Assembly: GCF_932526225.1 (NCBI RefSeq)
Contig: NC_064035.1
Span: 16,915,969-16,979,968 of the forward strand
Origin: Nematostella vectensis
Lineage: Eukaryota; Cnidaria; Anthozoa; Actiniaria; Edwardsiidae
Reading direction: 5' to 3'
Length of the DNA: 64,000 bases
Made by a program: the position numbers and the translations under genes
The notes under the pieces: generated by a model
The model's input: only the letters and a program-made list of their open reading frames with translations
What the model was told of the DNA's origin: nothing
Databases searched by the model: none
In this document: positions 1-13,146 of the stretch, in pieces
Layout of the letters: every line of letters begins with the position of its first letter
Position numbering within the stretch: the first letter of the stretch is position 1

Positions 1-880
1 TTTACATACCGTTTTGAGATGATCTTCAAAAGAAAGATACTTATCAAGAATTACTCCCAGATTCCATGCAACGGAGGCAGGTTTGATGATTTCATCAACC
101 ACCTTTACATGTTCAAGACCTGGGGGAAGGACAGAACTTGGAGGAAAAAAGAATAAGTTTTGATTTATCATGATTTAGTTTTAGCCCATTATGCACCATC
201 CAGGCATTGATCTCATGAACACAACATTCAACTTTAGTTTTAGCCATCAAAAGTTCATCTTGTGAATTACCTCAAAGAAAAGAAACGTAAAGTTGTGAAT
301 CATCCGCATAAAGGTGGTATAGAATGCCATGTCGTGCTATGATCTGAGCAATGGGCGAAGTATAGGCAAGATAGAGTAGCGGACCTAGGACAGAGCCTTG
401 AGGAACACCTCATTCCAGGCTACGCAAAGATAACTTGCAGTCCTCAACCCGTACATACAGTTTGCAGGATGTAAGGTATGAGCGGAACCAAGCGAGAACA
501 TTGCCAGTCAGGCCATAACTCAATGAGAGACGTGAAAGAAGAATGGAATGATCAACGGTATCAAATGCCGCTGACAGGTCAAGCAGTAGCATCAATACCG
601 AGTTTCCACCATCAATGGCACATAAGATGTCATTCTGCACCTTAATAAGAGCTGTCTCCGTGGAATGGAATTTCTTATAAGAAGATTGGAGGGAAACATC
701 TAAATTATTGCTTACTATATGCTTTGTCAATTGTTCAGCGACAGCTTTTTCGATCACCTTAGAAACCATCGGTAGGTTAGAGACTGGACGAAAGTTAGGG
801 TAAAGTAGGTGATTGGCATTGTGCTTTTTCAATGAAGGGTGAAGTTCAGCAACTTTCATTGGGTCAGGCATTACACCTGA
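1..880 (-). pseudogene. Degenerate CR1/L2-like non-LTR retrotransposon (reverse transcriptase fragment)
   Basis: Read on the minus strand, 871-410 encodes the finger and palm part of a LINE-type reverse transcriptase: a 'FRPVSNLP' block, a 'HSTETAL' block and motif A 'LLLDLSAAFDTVDHSILL'. The frame then meets a TGA directly before the motif B segment '[16 protein letters not shown]' (about 408-360). It continues to the catalytic 'YADD' motif near 310 and meets a second in-frame TGA after 'LYVSFL'. The element runs off the left edge of the window and its 5' side ends near 880. The two nonsense codons show that this copy is dead. The motif order fits the CR1/L2/Rex1 side of LINE diversity; the exact clade needs a tree. 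Confidence 0.85.
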
Positions 881-1505
881 TGAAAGCTAGGTATTAACAA
901 TCTGTATGTGCCTAAGCCTATCCTTATTCAATCGCTCTATACTCTAATTAATCCATATTTGATTATATACCTTAACAACATAGGGAAACACCTAGCCAAC
1001 AACCTCTTATCCTCCAAAACAAGGCTATAAGAATAATTACAGTTTCAAATTATCAAGCTCACTCTAGCCCAATCTTCCTCTAGTTAGAAACATAATAATT
1101 GCCAATAGAGTAAGCTAATCCGAAATTATCACATTTTTATCCACAAGAGCTTATTTGTGTTTGATTTCCAATCTAATTTGTTACCATCTATCTACCTTTT
1201 GTGACTTCACACCTTTCAATAAAATGCATAGTTACAATACTAGACTAGCTTAAAAAAACACTATCTGTCAAAAACAAGAACTTACTTTGGAAAATTCAAA
1301 ATTTGTTATGTAGGAGCTAAGTATGGAACTCTGTTCCTGGATGTCAGGCATGTACACAGGGCACCCCCCTTGGCGGCCAGAACATGGGTCATTTCTTATT
1401 AAGGAATTTTCAAATGCAATGCTTTTTCCATATGCCTGTCACTGCCCTGCCCCCCCCCCCCCCCCCTAGGCCAATCCTGGGTACAGGCCTGAATGTTACC
1501 TGTAT
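881..1505. other. AT-rich spacer with a C-tract repeat fragment
   Basis: No coding signal is visible. Positions about 1330-1490 belong to a dispersed repeat, seen again near 29265-29395 and 36310-36465. It has a 'cttggcggc' block, then 'gggtcatttc', a long C tract and 'caatcctgggta'. Confidence 0.5.
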
Positions 1506-1512
1506 GTGTTTG

Positions 1513-1859
1513 CATACCTGTCAACTCTCCCGCATTAGGCGGGAGTCTCAAGATTTTGACCCCTTCTCCCGCTCTCCCGCGTTGAGCACCAAATCTCCCG
1601 CTTTATAGCGATTTTTACCGCTTCAGAAAAATTATTCTATAGAAAATCGTCATTTTAAATATTTAAAACAATAATTCCCTTGCGAACGCAATTTATCTAA
1701 CACCCTCGTGAGATCTATAAGTGGATTTGTTCGCGAAAGCTTTCTTTACGGCAAACGCCTGCCAGGTTATACCCATCCCTCCCCCCAAAAAAATGAATAT
1801 ACCCCACCCCTCCCCCTACAAATTCTCAAGCCTTGAGATTTTCGGAGGTTGACAGGTAC
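1513..1859. mobile_element. MITE family A, copy 1 (347 bp)
   Basis: The termini are inverted repeats: 'catacctgtcaac' at the left and the complement of 'gtacctgtcaac' at the right. The element is flanked by the 7-bp direct repeat GTGTTTG (1506-1512 and 1860-1866), a clean target-site duplication. The interior is rich in 'tctcccg' motifs and codes for nothing. A second member lies at 24050-24239. Confidence 0.8.
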
Positions 1860-2339
1860 GTGTTTGTTATAACTGTTTCTTTTGTTGTTGTTGTTGTTGT
1901 TATTGTTGTTCTAAGTACTGACTGACTGACCATAGCTACCTAAATTGATTAGCTTTGCTATTTCTAGGCAGTTGTGATCCTCTCAATTAATTTAATTATT
2001 TTCCTTCCAAACTGTCACTGTAATACTTCAGAGGGCACAATAAATATATGTTGTTTTGTTTGTTGTTGTTTATACCATAGTACCATAGTATGTCGATACA
2101 ATACTATGACTGAATTTTACAATAGAAGCAAAATATATAATTTAAAAACTCTTTTTTACTGCATTCTTTCGTGGCATAGCCACATGGAAGCTTTATTTAT
2201 CCGTTCTCGTTTCCGAGACTAGACTAGTTGAGTACTTTAGTTGTAAACAATGATGTGCCGATCGTTCTCTCTTGAAAAAGTGGCTACTGGCAAATTTTTT
2301 TGCTTTAGGTTATAATCGCTTATCCGCATTTAGTCACCT

Positions 2340-2604
2340 TCGCGTGGCGCGCGAGATGAGCTTTTTATCATCCCCGGAGCCATAGTAGGTCACATGACCA
2401 CTCAAGGCCGTTCAACCAATCCGGTCGCAGAAAATAGCAGCCGAAGCACTATAAACAATCGCCATCTTGAATCTAGTTCCCCGAGAAAACACCTCCGATT
2501 TTCTGCCGGGTGATCGCTTTCCCTCTAAATGTTTCCGAAGTGACGCTACCAAAGTCTAGTTGGGCTGTTGTCCTTGCGGTGTTTCGCCGGTAAATGGTGT
2601 CGCT
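2340..2604 (+). promoter_or_regulatory. Probable promoter and 5' UTR of the bHLH-PAS gene
   Basis: The stretch before the first coding exon is less AT-rich than its surroundings. It holds the perfect 12-bp palindrome GGTCACATGACC (2388-2399), an E-box of the TCACATGA type, and a CCAAT box (2416-2420), about 190-220 bp before the start codon. The location is inferred from the gene start; the transcription start is not visible. Confidence 0.4.
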
Positions 2605-5600
2605 ATGCCTCCAGTAAAGCGCCAAAGTCCAAAACCTAGGTGAGCTTATGTGGAGGAATAAAGTTGTCTGTAATTATAGACGTTTGCGAATTTCGAAAAG
2701 TGCTTGAGCGACATGTCACAAATTCTTTCTCGCTTTGCGGGAGCTATGATCCTGCGTGTCTCGCTCGATTTGGAAATGCATCGTCGCTAATGTGTCTGTT
2801 TTGTGTTTGCAGGACCAAAAGCACCGATAACGCGAGGTGGGTAATACACAAGTTTGATTTACTCGATTCTGTATGCAGCCCTCTGTATGTCTTGAGAGGC
2901 CGTACTGTACTTCGGCACGCTGTTTTCACGGCTTGTTTATCCAAAATAGAGAGGTTGCAGGTTTATTGATGGCTATTTTTGTCATGTCGGCGCCTGTCTT
3001 TCTAATTCGGTTGATCGTTTCGGGTTCCCCTCTAACGCCTTTTCCCGATAAAAGTAAAACCAGACGCTGCTTTTCTATCACAAACAAAGTTATTTGGACG
3101 TTTCAAGTGTACTCTACACCACCCATTTAGCACCCGTTAAGTAATATTGAAAACAAAACAAAACTGCAGAACTGGACGAGTATGTTTTTCGTACCTGACT
3201 ATGTACATTTCAGTGTGGATCAGACATTCGAAAATGTGACTTTCCACGCGCCGATTGTTTGCGTTGTTTGATTGTCTCATGGCTGTGTTTTGGTGTGAAA
3301 ACGATAAACCTCTTTTTTTCCTCCTGAATTTACTTTATTTGTGTTTAGAATACATATATTTTCTAATGTGATCTTAATCTTTGTGGGATAAATAGGATTC
3401 GATTTCTTTGAACAACTTGTCGCTTCAATCAATCTTGTTCCAGTCAAAAACGGACAATAATCACGCTGTATGTCCAGGGACACTAAAGGATTTCGACTTG
3501 GCATAACTCGCTCTTTTCGGAATTTTCGAAGGAATTGAACAGTGTCTGCTTTTTGTCAAATAATAAAAGCAAGCTGTTTCTAAATTTGTCTCTGTCGGCC
3601 ATTTATGGATTAGTGGAAGACTGGCCGCTATAATTATGCAAAGTTTTATCACTAAAGTTACAACAAAATTTATTTTTGTTACTTTTTCCTTCCGATCCGA
3701 GCCAATACGGAAGTTTTAATGCTGCAATTTGTATCACATCAATATTTACTGATGGCTTAACTAATCCTTAAAGGATAATTACAGAATTAATTTAATACTT
3801 TCTTCTATTGTATACGCCAAACACACTCCTCCCCAGAATAATACACAAAGAGCTCTAGTCTTTGGCCATAACGCATAATAAATAAGTTTAAGATGAATTT
3901 ATTTATTTATTTTTGAGATGTAGAGTTTGAAGTACACATACCAATCATAACCCCTTCACATTAAGGAAGTAGGTATCCACAACGTTGTGAAAGATGATAT
4001 CAATTTATATCAACTTTCCTCGTCATACTTTTTTTCATTACAAGCATTTTTTAAACCTCATTTTCTCTGTAATAGGGTTGTTGAGTTGCGAAAAGAGCGT
4101 TCAAGAGATGCTGCACGCAATCGGCGTGGTAAAGAGAATGCACAGTTTGATGAGCTTGCGCGACTTCTTCCTCTTCCTGCCGCCATCACCTCCCAACTGG
4201 ATAAGGCCTCCATTGTTCGCCTTACTATCAGTTATCTGAGCATGCGAGAGTTCGCTGGGAACTGTAAGTGTAAATGACTATATATAAACCCTCAGACAAT
4301 GATGTACGGTAATAGGGGGGGCTCACTGTGCTCTTTTCCATTTCTCTCCTTTTATGTTGGCTATAACCCGCTCTCGTTTAAATAATTCTCTGTCAGAATG
4401 AATGGTTTAATGTGCAAAATGCTATAGTCCATACTAAAGTTTTCACTTTAGTTGGCAGAGAGTCCAACTAAAGAAAAGTACAAAAGAGTAAAACAAATTC
4501 ATTTGATTGTAAGTCTGGGGTTTAAATGGCAACATGAGTTGCCACTGCTTTTAGCTCATTTGCATTAAAATATAAACAAGTATAGGACAATCCTTGAAAG
4601 AACAATAAATCCGGACCCCTTACTTAAAATACTTGCTTGCCCCCACCCACCCCTTCCCCCTCATTGTGATTCCTGGATCCCTCCTGGGCATCTCCTAAAG
4701 TATGGACTTGAACAAGAAGCTGTATTACATTTGCTTTGCCCAAACATGCCAGATGTACATTACTCATAGAGTAATCACAACATGCCTAGTTTATATCAGA
4801 TTATTTATGAATTCCAAAAATGCTAATTTTCAAATGCTCTTGACCCTAGTTCTCAGAATACAATCTTGGCAAGGTAAAATGTTAAATGAATGTGGAAGTA
4901 GCATAATGTTTCATAGTATTGGCTGACTCACCTCCATCACACAAAACACTACAAGTAGTAATTTAGTAGTCTTTTATGACCCAGTCATTTTGTTGTGCCC
5001 TCTTATATTTTCTTTTTCAACTTTTATTTACAGCCCCTAAAAAATTGGACACTGCCTTCCTATCTCGAGAAGGTCTGGATGCAGGTCTGGGTATGTTCAA
5101 ATGTCTTTAATACACTTGCCTTTGCATGTTACAGTTTGTTAACCACTTCAGACTGTTTATAACATTATAATGAGTATTGATCTCCTTCAGGTAATACCGA
5201 TGGGTCCTCATCCTCAAAAGAAGGTACAATAAATCATACACAGTGTTATTACACCAATGTTACTGGTCTTGATGGCTGAGACTAGGATTTGTTTATTTGA
5301 AGTATATATAATTTCATTTATGATAATATTTTATTTTTAAAGAGCCACTTATTACTTTCAAAAAATACAATATTTGATTTTTTCATGGTTTAGCTGATGG
5401 AAGTGGTTGCTTTTTGTCACATAGAGTAGCAACCCATTTACATATGAAGATATTTATCAAAAATGTTCTTATACTATGCTAGACTTAATAATAAAAGTAA
5501 AAAAATACCAGATTTCATAATTATTTTATGATTTATTTTAAGGTTTGATCATTATTTTATGGATGGAATGATTTTTTTTCAGTTGTTGCCTACAATTCAA

Positions 5601-8600
5601 ATGCCCAATCATCTTCTATGCCTGAGGAAACTGGAAACCAACTTCTTCAGGTGAGAATATTGGCTATTCAATGGATTCACTAGTTATTATGATACCTATG
5701 GTAATGATACCTATGGTCCTATTAAATTGTCTTTCTTCAATGTTGCAAAAGTTTTTTACCCCTCTCTTTGCCCAATCATGAAACCACTTGCACTTCATCA
5801 TGATCTTTATTATCATTGTAATCTTTTGCAGGCCATGGATGGATTTCTAATGGTTTTATCTCAAGAAGGGAAGATTCTTTACATATCAGAAACAGTCTCA
5901 GTCAATCTGGGCCTTTCTCAGGTATTCAGAGTTTGCAGTGATATTTATAATAATGTTTGAAATGTAATTTAAATGTAATGAAAAAAGTATCCTTTTTTCC
6001 CCTTGCTTTCATAACCACACTTTAAAAGAAACATCCCATTCTATCCTAAATGTGTTGATTGTTTGCAGGTTGAGCTGACTGGAAATAATGTATACCATTA
6101 CGTTCACCCTGAAGACCAAACTGACCTGGCAAACCAGTTGTATGAGATAGAGATTTTAGCCAGTGATGTCGATGCCCACCAACAAGCCCCTGGTTCCCCT
6201 TACTTTCAAGGTTAACTTTTTGCAAGAGACTGTAGACTCAAATATCTCTTGATTATGTCTTCCGAGAATTTATTTATCTGTATAGAGACATCATGTTAGA
6301 CAGAAAATGAAGATAGACAATTTATTTATTTATACACATTTTATTTTGTGACACAGATAATAGCCCAAGCCCTACTGATACCAAGTCCTTCTTTATGCGA
6401 ATGAAGTGTACCCTTGTAAGGCGAGGCGGCTCTTATACTAAATCATCTGGTTTCAAGGCATGTTTAGCAAAAAAAACAAAGTGTGTCTGTGTTTGGAGGG
6501 AGGGGTGTCTCTTATACTAAATCAGTGGAATGGCCCCGAAAAAAGCTGGTAATGTGGTAATGGATCATTTATGTGGCATTGATTTTTGCTTATCGACAAC
6601 AACTTTTCCAACCTATTGGAAATATTTGTAAGCCCAAATGGAAATCAATATTTTAAAAAGTTGATTTCAAATTAGGGAAATACCAAAAAAGGGTATTTTA
6701 AGCTAATCAAGAATTTCTTGTTATTCATTTATGCACTATGCCTATGTAACAGTAGTTAGGATTTTGATGGGTGTGGCACTTCAGTGACTTTGGAATGGGG
6801 GGTTAAAAAGAAAATTTGATAAAAAATATTATTACACCAAATCAGGACTTTCTGGGAAGTGAAAACTTTAATACTTTGGGGGTTTACAAGCCGGTTGCTT
6901 AGGCGAGTTTTACTGTATATTAAATTCTTTCCTGTTCGTTTAGGTTATCCACTGTGTGGGTCGATTGAAGAAGTATGCTTTAGACAATGAGTCAACTCAC
7001 AGAAAAGCATTTGTGATGGTCTGCCAGTCTGTGATGAGTATGAACATCAACGAACTTCCTCTTGAATGTAACATGTTCGTGAGCAGAGTCAACATGGATT
7101 TGAAGATTGTGTACTGTGAGGGAAGGTAAAGATCTCATTCTTATGCCACTATCAGACTAACACCAATTGTAATAATATGTTTAATTAATATTTAATTGTT
7201 GAATTGGAAAGCAATTGTCGCCAAACTAAAATATGGTACCAGCAGATATTTAGAAATCCAATTCTCAGCAAAGGAATAGCTTCATTAGTCCTTTTCCAGT
7301 TTTTTTTTTGTACATTACATTTTTAGTTCTTGGTTTTGTTAAAATGCTTTCTATAACTCGCACACTCTCATCCCTACCATCAGGTCATCATTCTTTGGGG
7401 CTATTCCTTTCACTCTCACTCACTCTCACTTTACCTTTTGTGGTTTCTTTTCAGGATTCATAAGTTCATGGATTACTTTGCTAAAGACATTGTTGGTATA
7501 TCTGCCTACGACTTCTACCATGCAGGGGATGTCGCTGTTATTCAGGGCCATCATGCCAAGTGTAAGAGAAACTATTTTACAATGATATTGAATTTGCTGG
7601 ATACAGTTTATTCAAGAAAAGGCTAAACCTCTCTAAATTAATAACTCCCTAGGGTTTTGTCCAGACTATTATTGAACTGAATGACTAATGTGTTATAAAA
7701 ACCATAAAACAATTCTAACTTGTCCACAGGTACAAACTCAAACTCAATCTTGACAAACACAATCTGACTTCAAGTTTGCTACAGACTGATTTTTAGTCAT
7801 TTCTACTGTATTTTATTTCCTGAAGCATAGACATAAATAGTAACATTGTGGTTTGATGGTTTGATCTGGTTTAGTTCTAGCCAAGGGCCAAATTATGACC
7901 AAGTACTACCGGTGGATGAATAAAAATGGGGGATGGGTATGGATGCAAACAAAGTGCTCGCTCATCCCTCACCCATCAAACCCTGAACTCAAACAGATGC
8001 TTTGCCTCAACTATATCCTCAGGTGGGTCCAATCATTGCTTTTATGGCTTATCTGGGTAAAAATATCCAGAACACTAGCTAGATTGAAAACTACTTGTGA
8101 AAGAGCTTTATAGAACTTAAGTTGTTGAAAAAAGCATGTAGCAATGTTTGAAGCAATGTGAGACATGTATGGTATAGCGATCGCATCGTCTCCATTCACA
8201 ACCTAGTACGACTTTTTTTAAAGAAACAAACAAATTCAATTCAAAAGAATGATTGCATCTCCAGACTTCATCTAAGTACTGTATTATACAAATAATGGTG
8301 TCCTGAGGGGTGACATGAGCTTTGTCCTTCAGTGAGGTAGAGCATAGAAGTATCGTGCTGGGTATGGCCCAGTTGCATGGCAAGCCACAGTTGGCATCTG
8401 CTGAGCACAACATAACTGAGATTACCACGGAGGTGGTTGACTCTAATACCGATGAGGAGATGAAGGATGCACTTATTGATGATCAAGTCATGGTGTTTCC
8501 AAAATGGCATGCAACATGTGAGTGTATTTTTTGTCACTATGAGAGTTATGTTTTAAAAAGAAGCATCTATTTTGTAAATGTTGCAACAAAAAACTAAAGC

Positions 8601-10635
8601 TTCAATGGCAAAAAAAAATATTTTTTGTTCCTCTACTAATACGACAATTCTTTTCAATCTTCTCTGCTAGAAGATCTATGTGTGATGTATTTGTCATATT
8701 CTTGGTTTAGTTTTTCCTTGGTGCTTTAGTGTATTGTTTACTTTTAAAATTCGTCTTTCAAAGGATTAGTAGGATTTTAAAATTGACAGTATAATATTAC
8801 AATCAGCTAAATACTACTTGTGGATTTTTATTTTAGCTGATAAACTTGTGCCAGAGAGGACACTTCTGGACCAGATGGCTTTACAGCGGACTGGTTATGA
8901 AACAGGGATAGAGCAAATCTTCCCGCCCAGCACATGGCAAAAATCCCAAGATATCTCACCCACTAATGCTATGGTCAGCGACAGTGAAATAGATGATAAG
9001 GAGTTACAGGACATTGCAGAGATCATCAATTCAGACTTGACTGATTTTGACCGAAAGCTTTTGGATTATGTCGCGGCTGGAGGTATTGATAACTTCCAGA
9101 CAAAACCTGAGTACCTGAATCCCATTGGAGCTTACATTGAGGAGATCCCTCAGGACACGCCCACCATCACGCTCAGCAGAGCAGGGCTGGTTGTTCCTAA
9201 AGTAGAGGAGGGGCTGTATTCATCTGGGGCAAGCGCCTGCGCTCAAGTAACTAACAGTAGCGGCATGCATGAGAACGTCTACGAGTCTTTTGCCATAGGC
9301 ACCTCCACGGCACAGAGATCTAACACCTTGAAGCGCTCCGGAGTCCCTATGAATTCTGACATGTCATTGAGTTGCAGTTTCCCAGAAAAAATCCCGAGAC
9401 TTAGTCACAGCCCAGTTATGTATACCGAAGACAGTGGAAGTAGTCGTCGGTCACCTTTCCCATTACAACAGCCTCCAGTAAGACTTGACACTCAGTCATA
9501 TGCACGAAACTCCAGCAGCCCGTGCTCTGTTGGAGTGTCAAAGCCACCGCAGTACCAGGCGATGAATCCTAATAACGCGCCTAGATTCACTCAGACTACA
9601 GCCGTGTCCAGTAATACCTCCAGTTATGGAGAGAATTCTGGCGAAACAGGGACGTCCACTAATCAAGGACTTACTGGACAAACACAAAGTTCTGCTGGTT
9701 CAAAATCATTGGTGACAAGAAAAAAGCCTCAAAGCCTGCTTGAGCAATTGATCCAGATGCCAAATACGAGCAGCAATAGTGATGAATACAACGATGAACT
9801 TATTTTTGATATATTCGAAGAGTTGCTAAATGAAGGTGACAGCAGAAGAACGTGCCAAGACAAATCTTCTATTGCCAATAGCCTCCCAGTTCCTGTACAG
9901 GAAATTAAGCAAGAAGTTGTCACGCCTACCGCCCCAGAGCCGAGTGTGTCATTCAGTAAGTGCTTCAACATCCCACAGCATCAGAACAGCAGACAGTCTT
10001 CCCCTAGCATTCCCATGAGTAACAACACCTCTACCAGTCAGCAATGGGCTAACAACAATTGGCAGCAGGAGGGGATTCAGACGCAGCAACAACAACAGGA
10101 GAGGCAACAACTACAGCGGCGACAGCTCCTCCAACAACAACAGCAACAGAAGCCAAAACAACTACTTCCACAACGAGTACAGCAACAGCAGTACCTGCCA
10201 CGGCAGCAAGTATGGCAACAGCAACAGCCCGTGGCATCTCCCCAGGGACTCAATCCACTACAAACCTATCCACAGCAACAGCAGCCACACCCACCCTACA
10301 CCCAGCCCCGACAGCCATCGCAACAGCTGCAGCAACCGCCTGAGGCATACCAACAACGGTATCAACAGAATCCGCGGTCTGGCCAGACCCAGCAGGGCTT
10401 CGGCAATGATCTCCTCTCGCTGCTCCAGCGAAAGGGTGACACAGGTTTTAGTGGCCAGCGTAATATTAGCATCTCAACCGCACCTTTGCCTGACCTGGGT
10501 AATGGCCTTGACGAAGAACTGAACAAACTCCCCATGGCGATAACAAGCCTGGCAAACCAAATTATCGATAATGGGTCTACTATCGCGGGGGAAAATCCTT
10601 CCAGCGAACTTAATAATTATACAGGTATGATGTAA
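2605..10635 (+). CDS. bHLH-PAS transcription factor of the Trachealess/NPAS1/NPAS3 type
   Basis: Fourteen exons join in frame to 1052 aa: 2605-2639, 2813-2836, 4076-4263, 5034-5090, 5191-5223, 5583-5650, 5832-5921, 6069-6210, 6357-6457, 6944-7125, 7455-7561, 7875-8022, 8333-8517, 8837-10635. The bHLH (residues about 25-80) contains '[13 protein letters not shown]' and '[19 protein letters not shown]'. PAS-A ('[14 protein letters not shown]') and PAS-B ('[13 protein letters not shown]', '[12 protein letters not shown]') match the Trachealess/NPAS3 branch better than HIF or SIM. Such proteins dimerise with ARNT and bind ACGTG-core sites in the nucleus. The 600-residue last exon is disordered, with a Gln-rich tract (about 10080-10350) and acidic patches resembling activation domains. 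The start at 2605 is chosen because the upstream ATG (2594) hits a stop at once. The 24-nt second exon rests only on splice signals and frame. Intron 9 begins with GC instead of GT. No HIF-type LxxLAP hydroxylation motif was recognised. Confidence 0.85.
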
Positions 10636-13111
10636 AAGAGAAATGTTCTTGTAAATGATTAGTACTGTAGTTTACCAAGTGTACATAGACCGCTCCTGTG
10701 ACACGCAAAGGTGAATATCTACCGCTATCTACCCTGTGTATGTCACGTTAATCGTATCCGTCCTATGAATGTAGTACCTACCTATAATTCAATGTAACAT
10801 AAAATATTTAGAATGGTTATAGAGAGCAGGGTGTTATTCGTACTTGATATAATCAGAGCATGTTTTTTTACTGGCACAAGTCCCTAGCCATTGACTGGAC
10901 CTCAAAGAGGTTCAAATAAATATAGCTTTTTTTAGAGAGGAGTAGAATATCATACAAATTTATGTCTCGTTCGTATTAAGTAGATAGCAAAGCGAGTTAA
11001 GTCGAAATCAGGTCTACATGGTACAATCCTTATAGGGGTAACCCGTACTTTTTTCGAAAGTTAAGTACAATGTTGTTTTCATCAAAATAATTATCCTTTT
11101 GAAATATTTCACGACTTGTCATTACTTTCTATTGTTTGAAAACGTACTTAAAGTATATGAATACCTAAGAAATTGACATTGATGGCATTAAAAATACCTC
11201 CTTTCCCTGGTATGTTTTGAGGAACAATCCTCCAGCCCCTTACGTCGTTCTACCTAAGGCCTTGTAGTCACGCTATTGTCAACGAAATGTTATCATCACT
11301 ATTTTACGGGGAGATTTTCACTATTTTTGTGGTTTACGACGACCGTATCGCCTGTGCCTTAATGTATGGTCGAAGGATTTTGTTTAACAATTGAAAACGG
11401 GCTTTGAAATGTCGACGAGCGCCAGAACAACTTATAATCGAATACTCAACAAACTGGAAGTAAATACCATAGTATTTCTGAAACATTAAAATTAAAACTT
11501 GAACAAGTTCTTACTTCTGGTGTAGAGTTTTAAGTATTTAACTAACTCTCATGAACATGTGTGCGATCGTAGGGGAAACGACATATTACTTTTAACTACT
11601 TGTAGAAAGCATAACAAACGCTTTACAACGCATAACAAACGCATTTGCGGATTTTTTTTATTATAGACGTTATGGGGCATATGCTATTTAGTGCTTCCTA
11701 TTAAATGTTTACCTTAGACACATTTGAGTGGTGAATAAAGAGCTCTTACTGTAGTACTTTATACAGATTGAGAAACAAATATATTTTGAGTCGCTGACTT
11801 GTTGACTTTAGAGAGGCAGAGGCTAAGAGTATATAACTTAGTTCGCAAACAGGAAACATAATCGAGCCTTTTGCCCTACATTACTGAGGATTTAAAACGT
11901 GTATATTCTAATGATCTATGAGATTAATATGGATGTTTGAAGATCAATCTACCCAACCATATCCCCCTGCCTTGTTTCCCTGTAAATCGCTCGTATATCT
12001 TTTATCTAAAACGATTTAGTTATTTGCGTGGCGCAGGGCCAACTTAAACCACACCTCATGATATATAAGATTGGTGTTCAACACGTCGGTAAATTAGTCA
12101 CAGCGTTGGACCCAACTAGGCGTTGATCCGTAATGGGTCAACTAAGTTCCAAAATGACAGAGAAGGATGTCTAGGATGTACCAAGGTTTTTAACCTTTTG
12201 AATATTCAAAATTTTGTGTCGCATTTCTGTTAAAATGCTACTGGCATTTTACGACAAGAAGGCGCGGCCAGTATGTAGATGCTTGGGGTGTTTTTTTTTA
12301 GTGCTTTCGTGTTGAACACGTCGTGCTCTGTCTAACGCTGTTGATTTTATGTTATTGTAGGTAGATAATAGACAAAAAATTAACATTACACACAGAAGAT
12401 CAGCGAAGGAAAGATGAATAAAACATGCAGTTAAAACACTTGCATTGTCTTCTTTTTCCTGGGGCCACAGGCTTGAGTTGTGGTCGTGTTACCCTGGGTC
12501 CACAGGCCAGAGTTTGTGTTCATGTTACCCTGGGCCCACAGGCTTGAGTTGTAGGTCGTGTTACCCTGGGTCCACAGGCTTGAGTTGTGGGTTGTGTTAC
12601 CCTGGGTCCACAGGCTTGAGTTGTGGGTTGTGTTACCCAGGGTCCACAGGCTTGAGTTGTGGGTTGTGTTACCCTGGGCCCACAGGCTTGAGTTCGGGTC
12701 GTGTTACCCTGGGTCCACAGGCTTAAGATGTGAGTTGTGTTACCCTGGGTCCACAGGCGTCAGTTGTGGGTCGTGTTACCCTGAGTTCACAGGCGTGAGC
12801 TGTGGGTCGTGTTATCCTGGGTACACAGGCTTGAGTTGTGGGTTGGGTTACCCTGGATTCACAGTTGTGAGTATGTTACCCTGGGTCCACAGGCTCGAGT
12901 TGTGGGCCGTGTTACCCTTGAGTTGTGTTACCCTGCGGGTCCACAGGCATGAGCTGTGGGTCGTGTTACCCTGTGGGTCCACAGGCTTGAGTTGTGAGTC
13001 GTGTTACCCTGGGTCCACATGTGTGTGTCGTGTTACCCTGGGTCCACAGGCTCAAGATGTGATTTGTGTTACCCTGGGTCCACAGGCTTATGTTGTGGTC
13101 GTGTTACCACT
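9748..13111 (+). repeat. Tandem segmental duplication, copy 1
   Basis: This unit comprises the last 296 codons of the bHLH-PAS gene, about 1.8 kb of 3' UTR and downstream DNA, and a 36-bp minisatellite. It is repeated at 13135-16620, offset 3387 bp at the left edge. The two copies differ by scattered substitutions and small indels only, so the duplication is recent. Candidate poly(A) signals include AATAAA near 10916 and 11734. Confidence 0.95.
12455..13111. repeat. 36-bp minisatellite, array 1
   Basis: About 18 degenerate units of a 36-bp repeat with the blocks 'gcttgagttgtgggt', 'gtgttaccctgggt' and 'ccacag'. Open frames through it are a by-product of a unit length divisible by three. It is the right-hand part of duplication copy 1. 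Confidence 0.92.
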
Positions 13112-13146
13112 CCCACTCCCCCACTGTCCCCTGTTTGATCCAGATG

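Noticed and set aside
2605-10635. Assignment as HIF-alpha
   Set aside because: The bHLH and PAS motifs fit Trachealess/NPAS1/NPAS3 better, and no LxxLAP-type hydroxylation site was seen. The weak resemblance in '[10 protein letters not shown]' was not enough.
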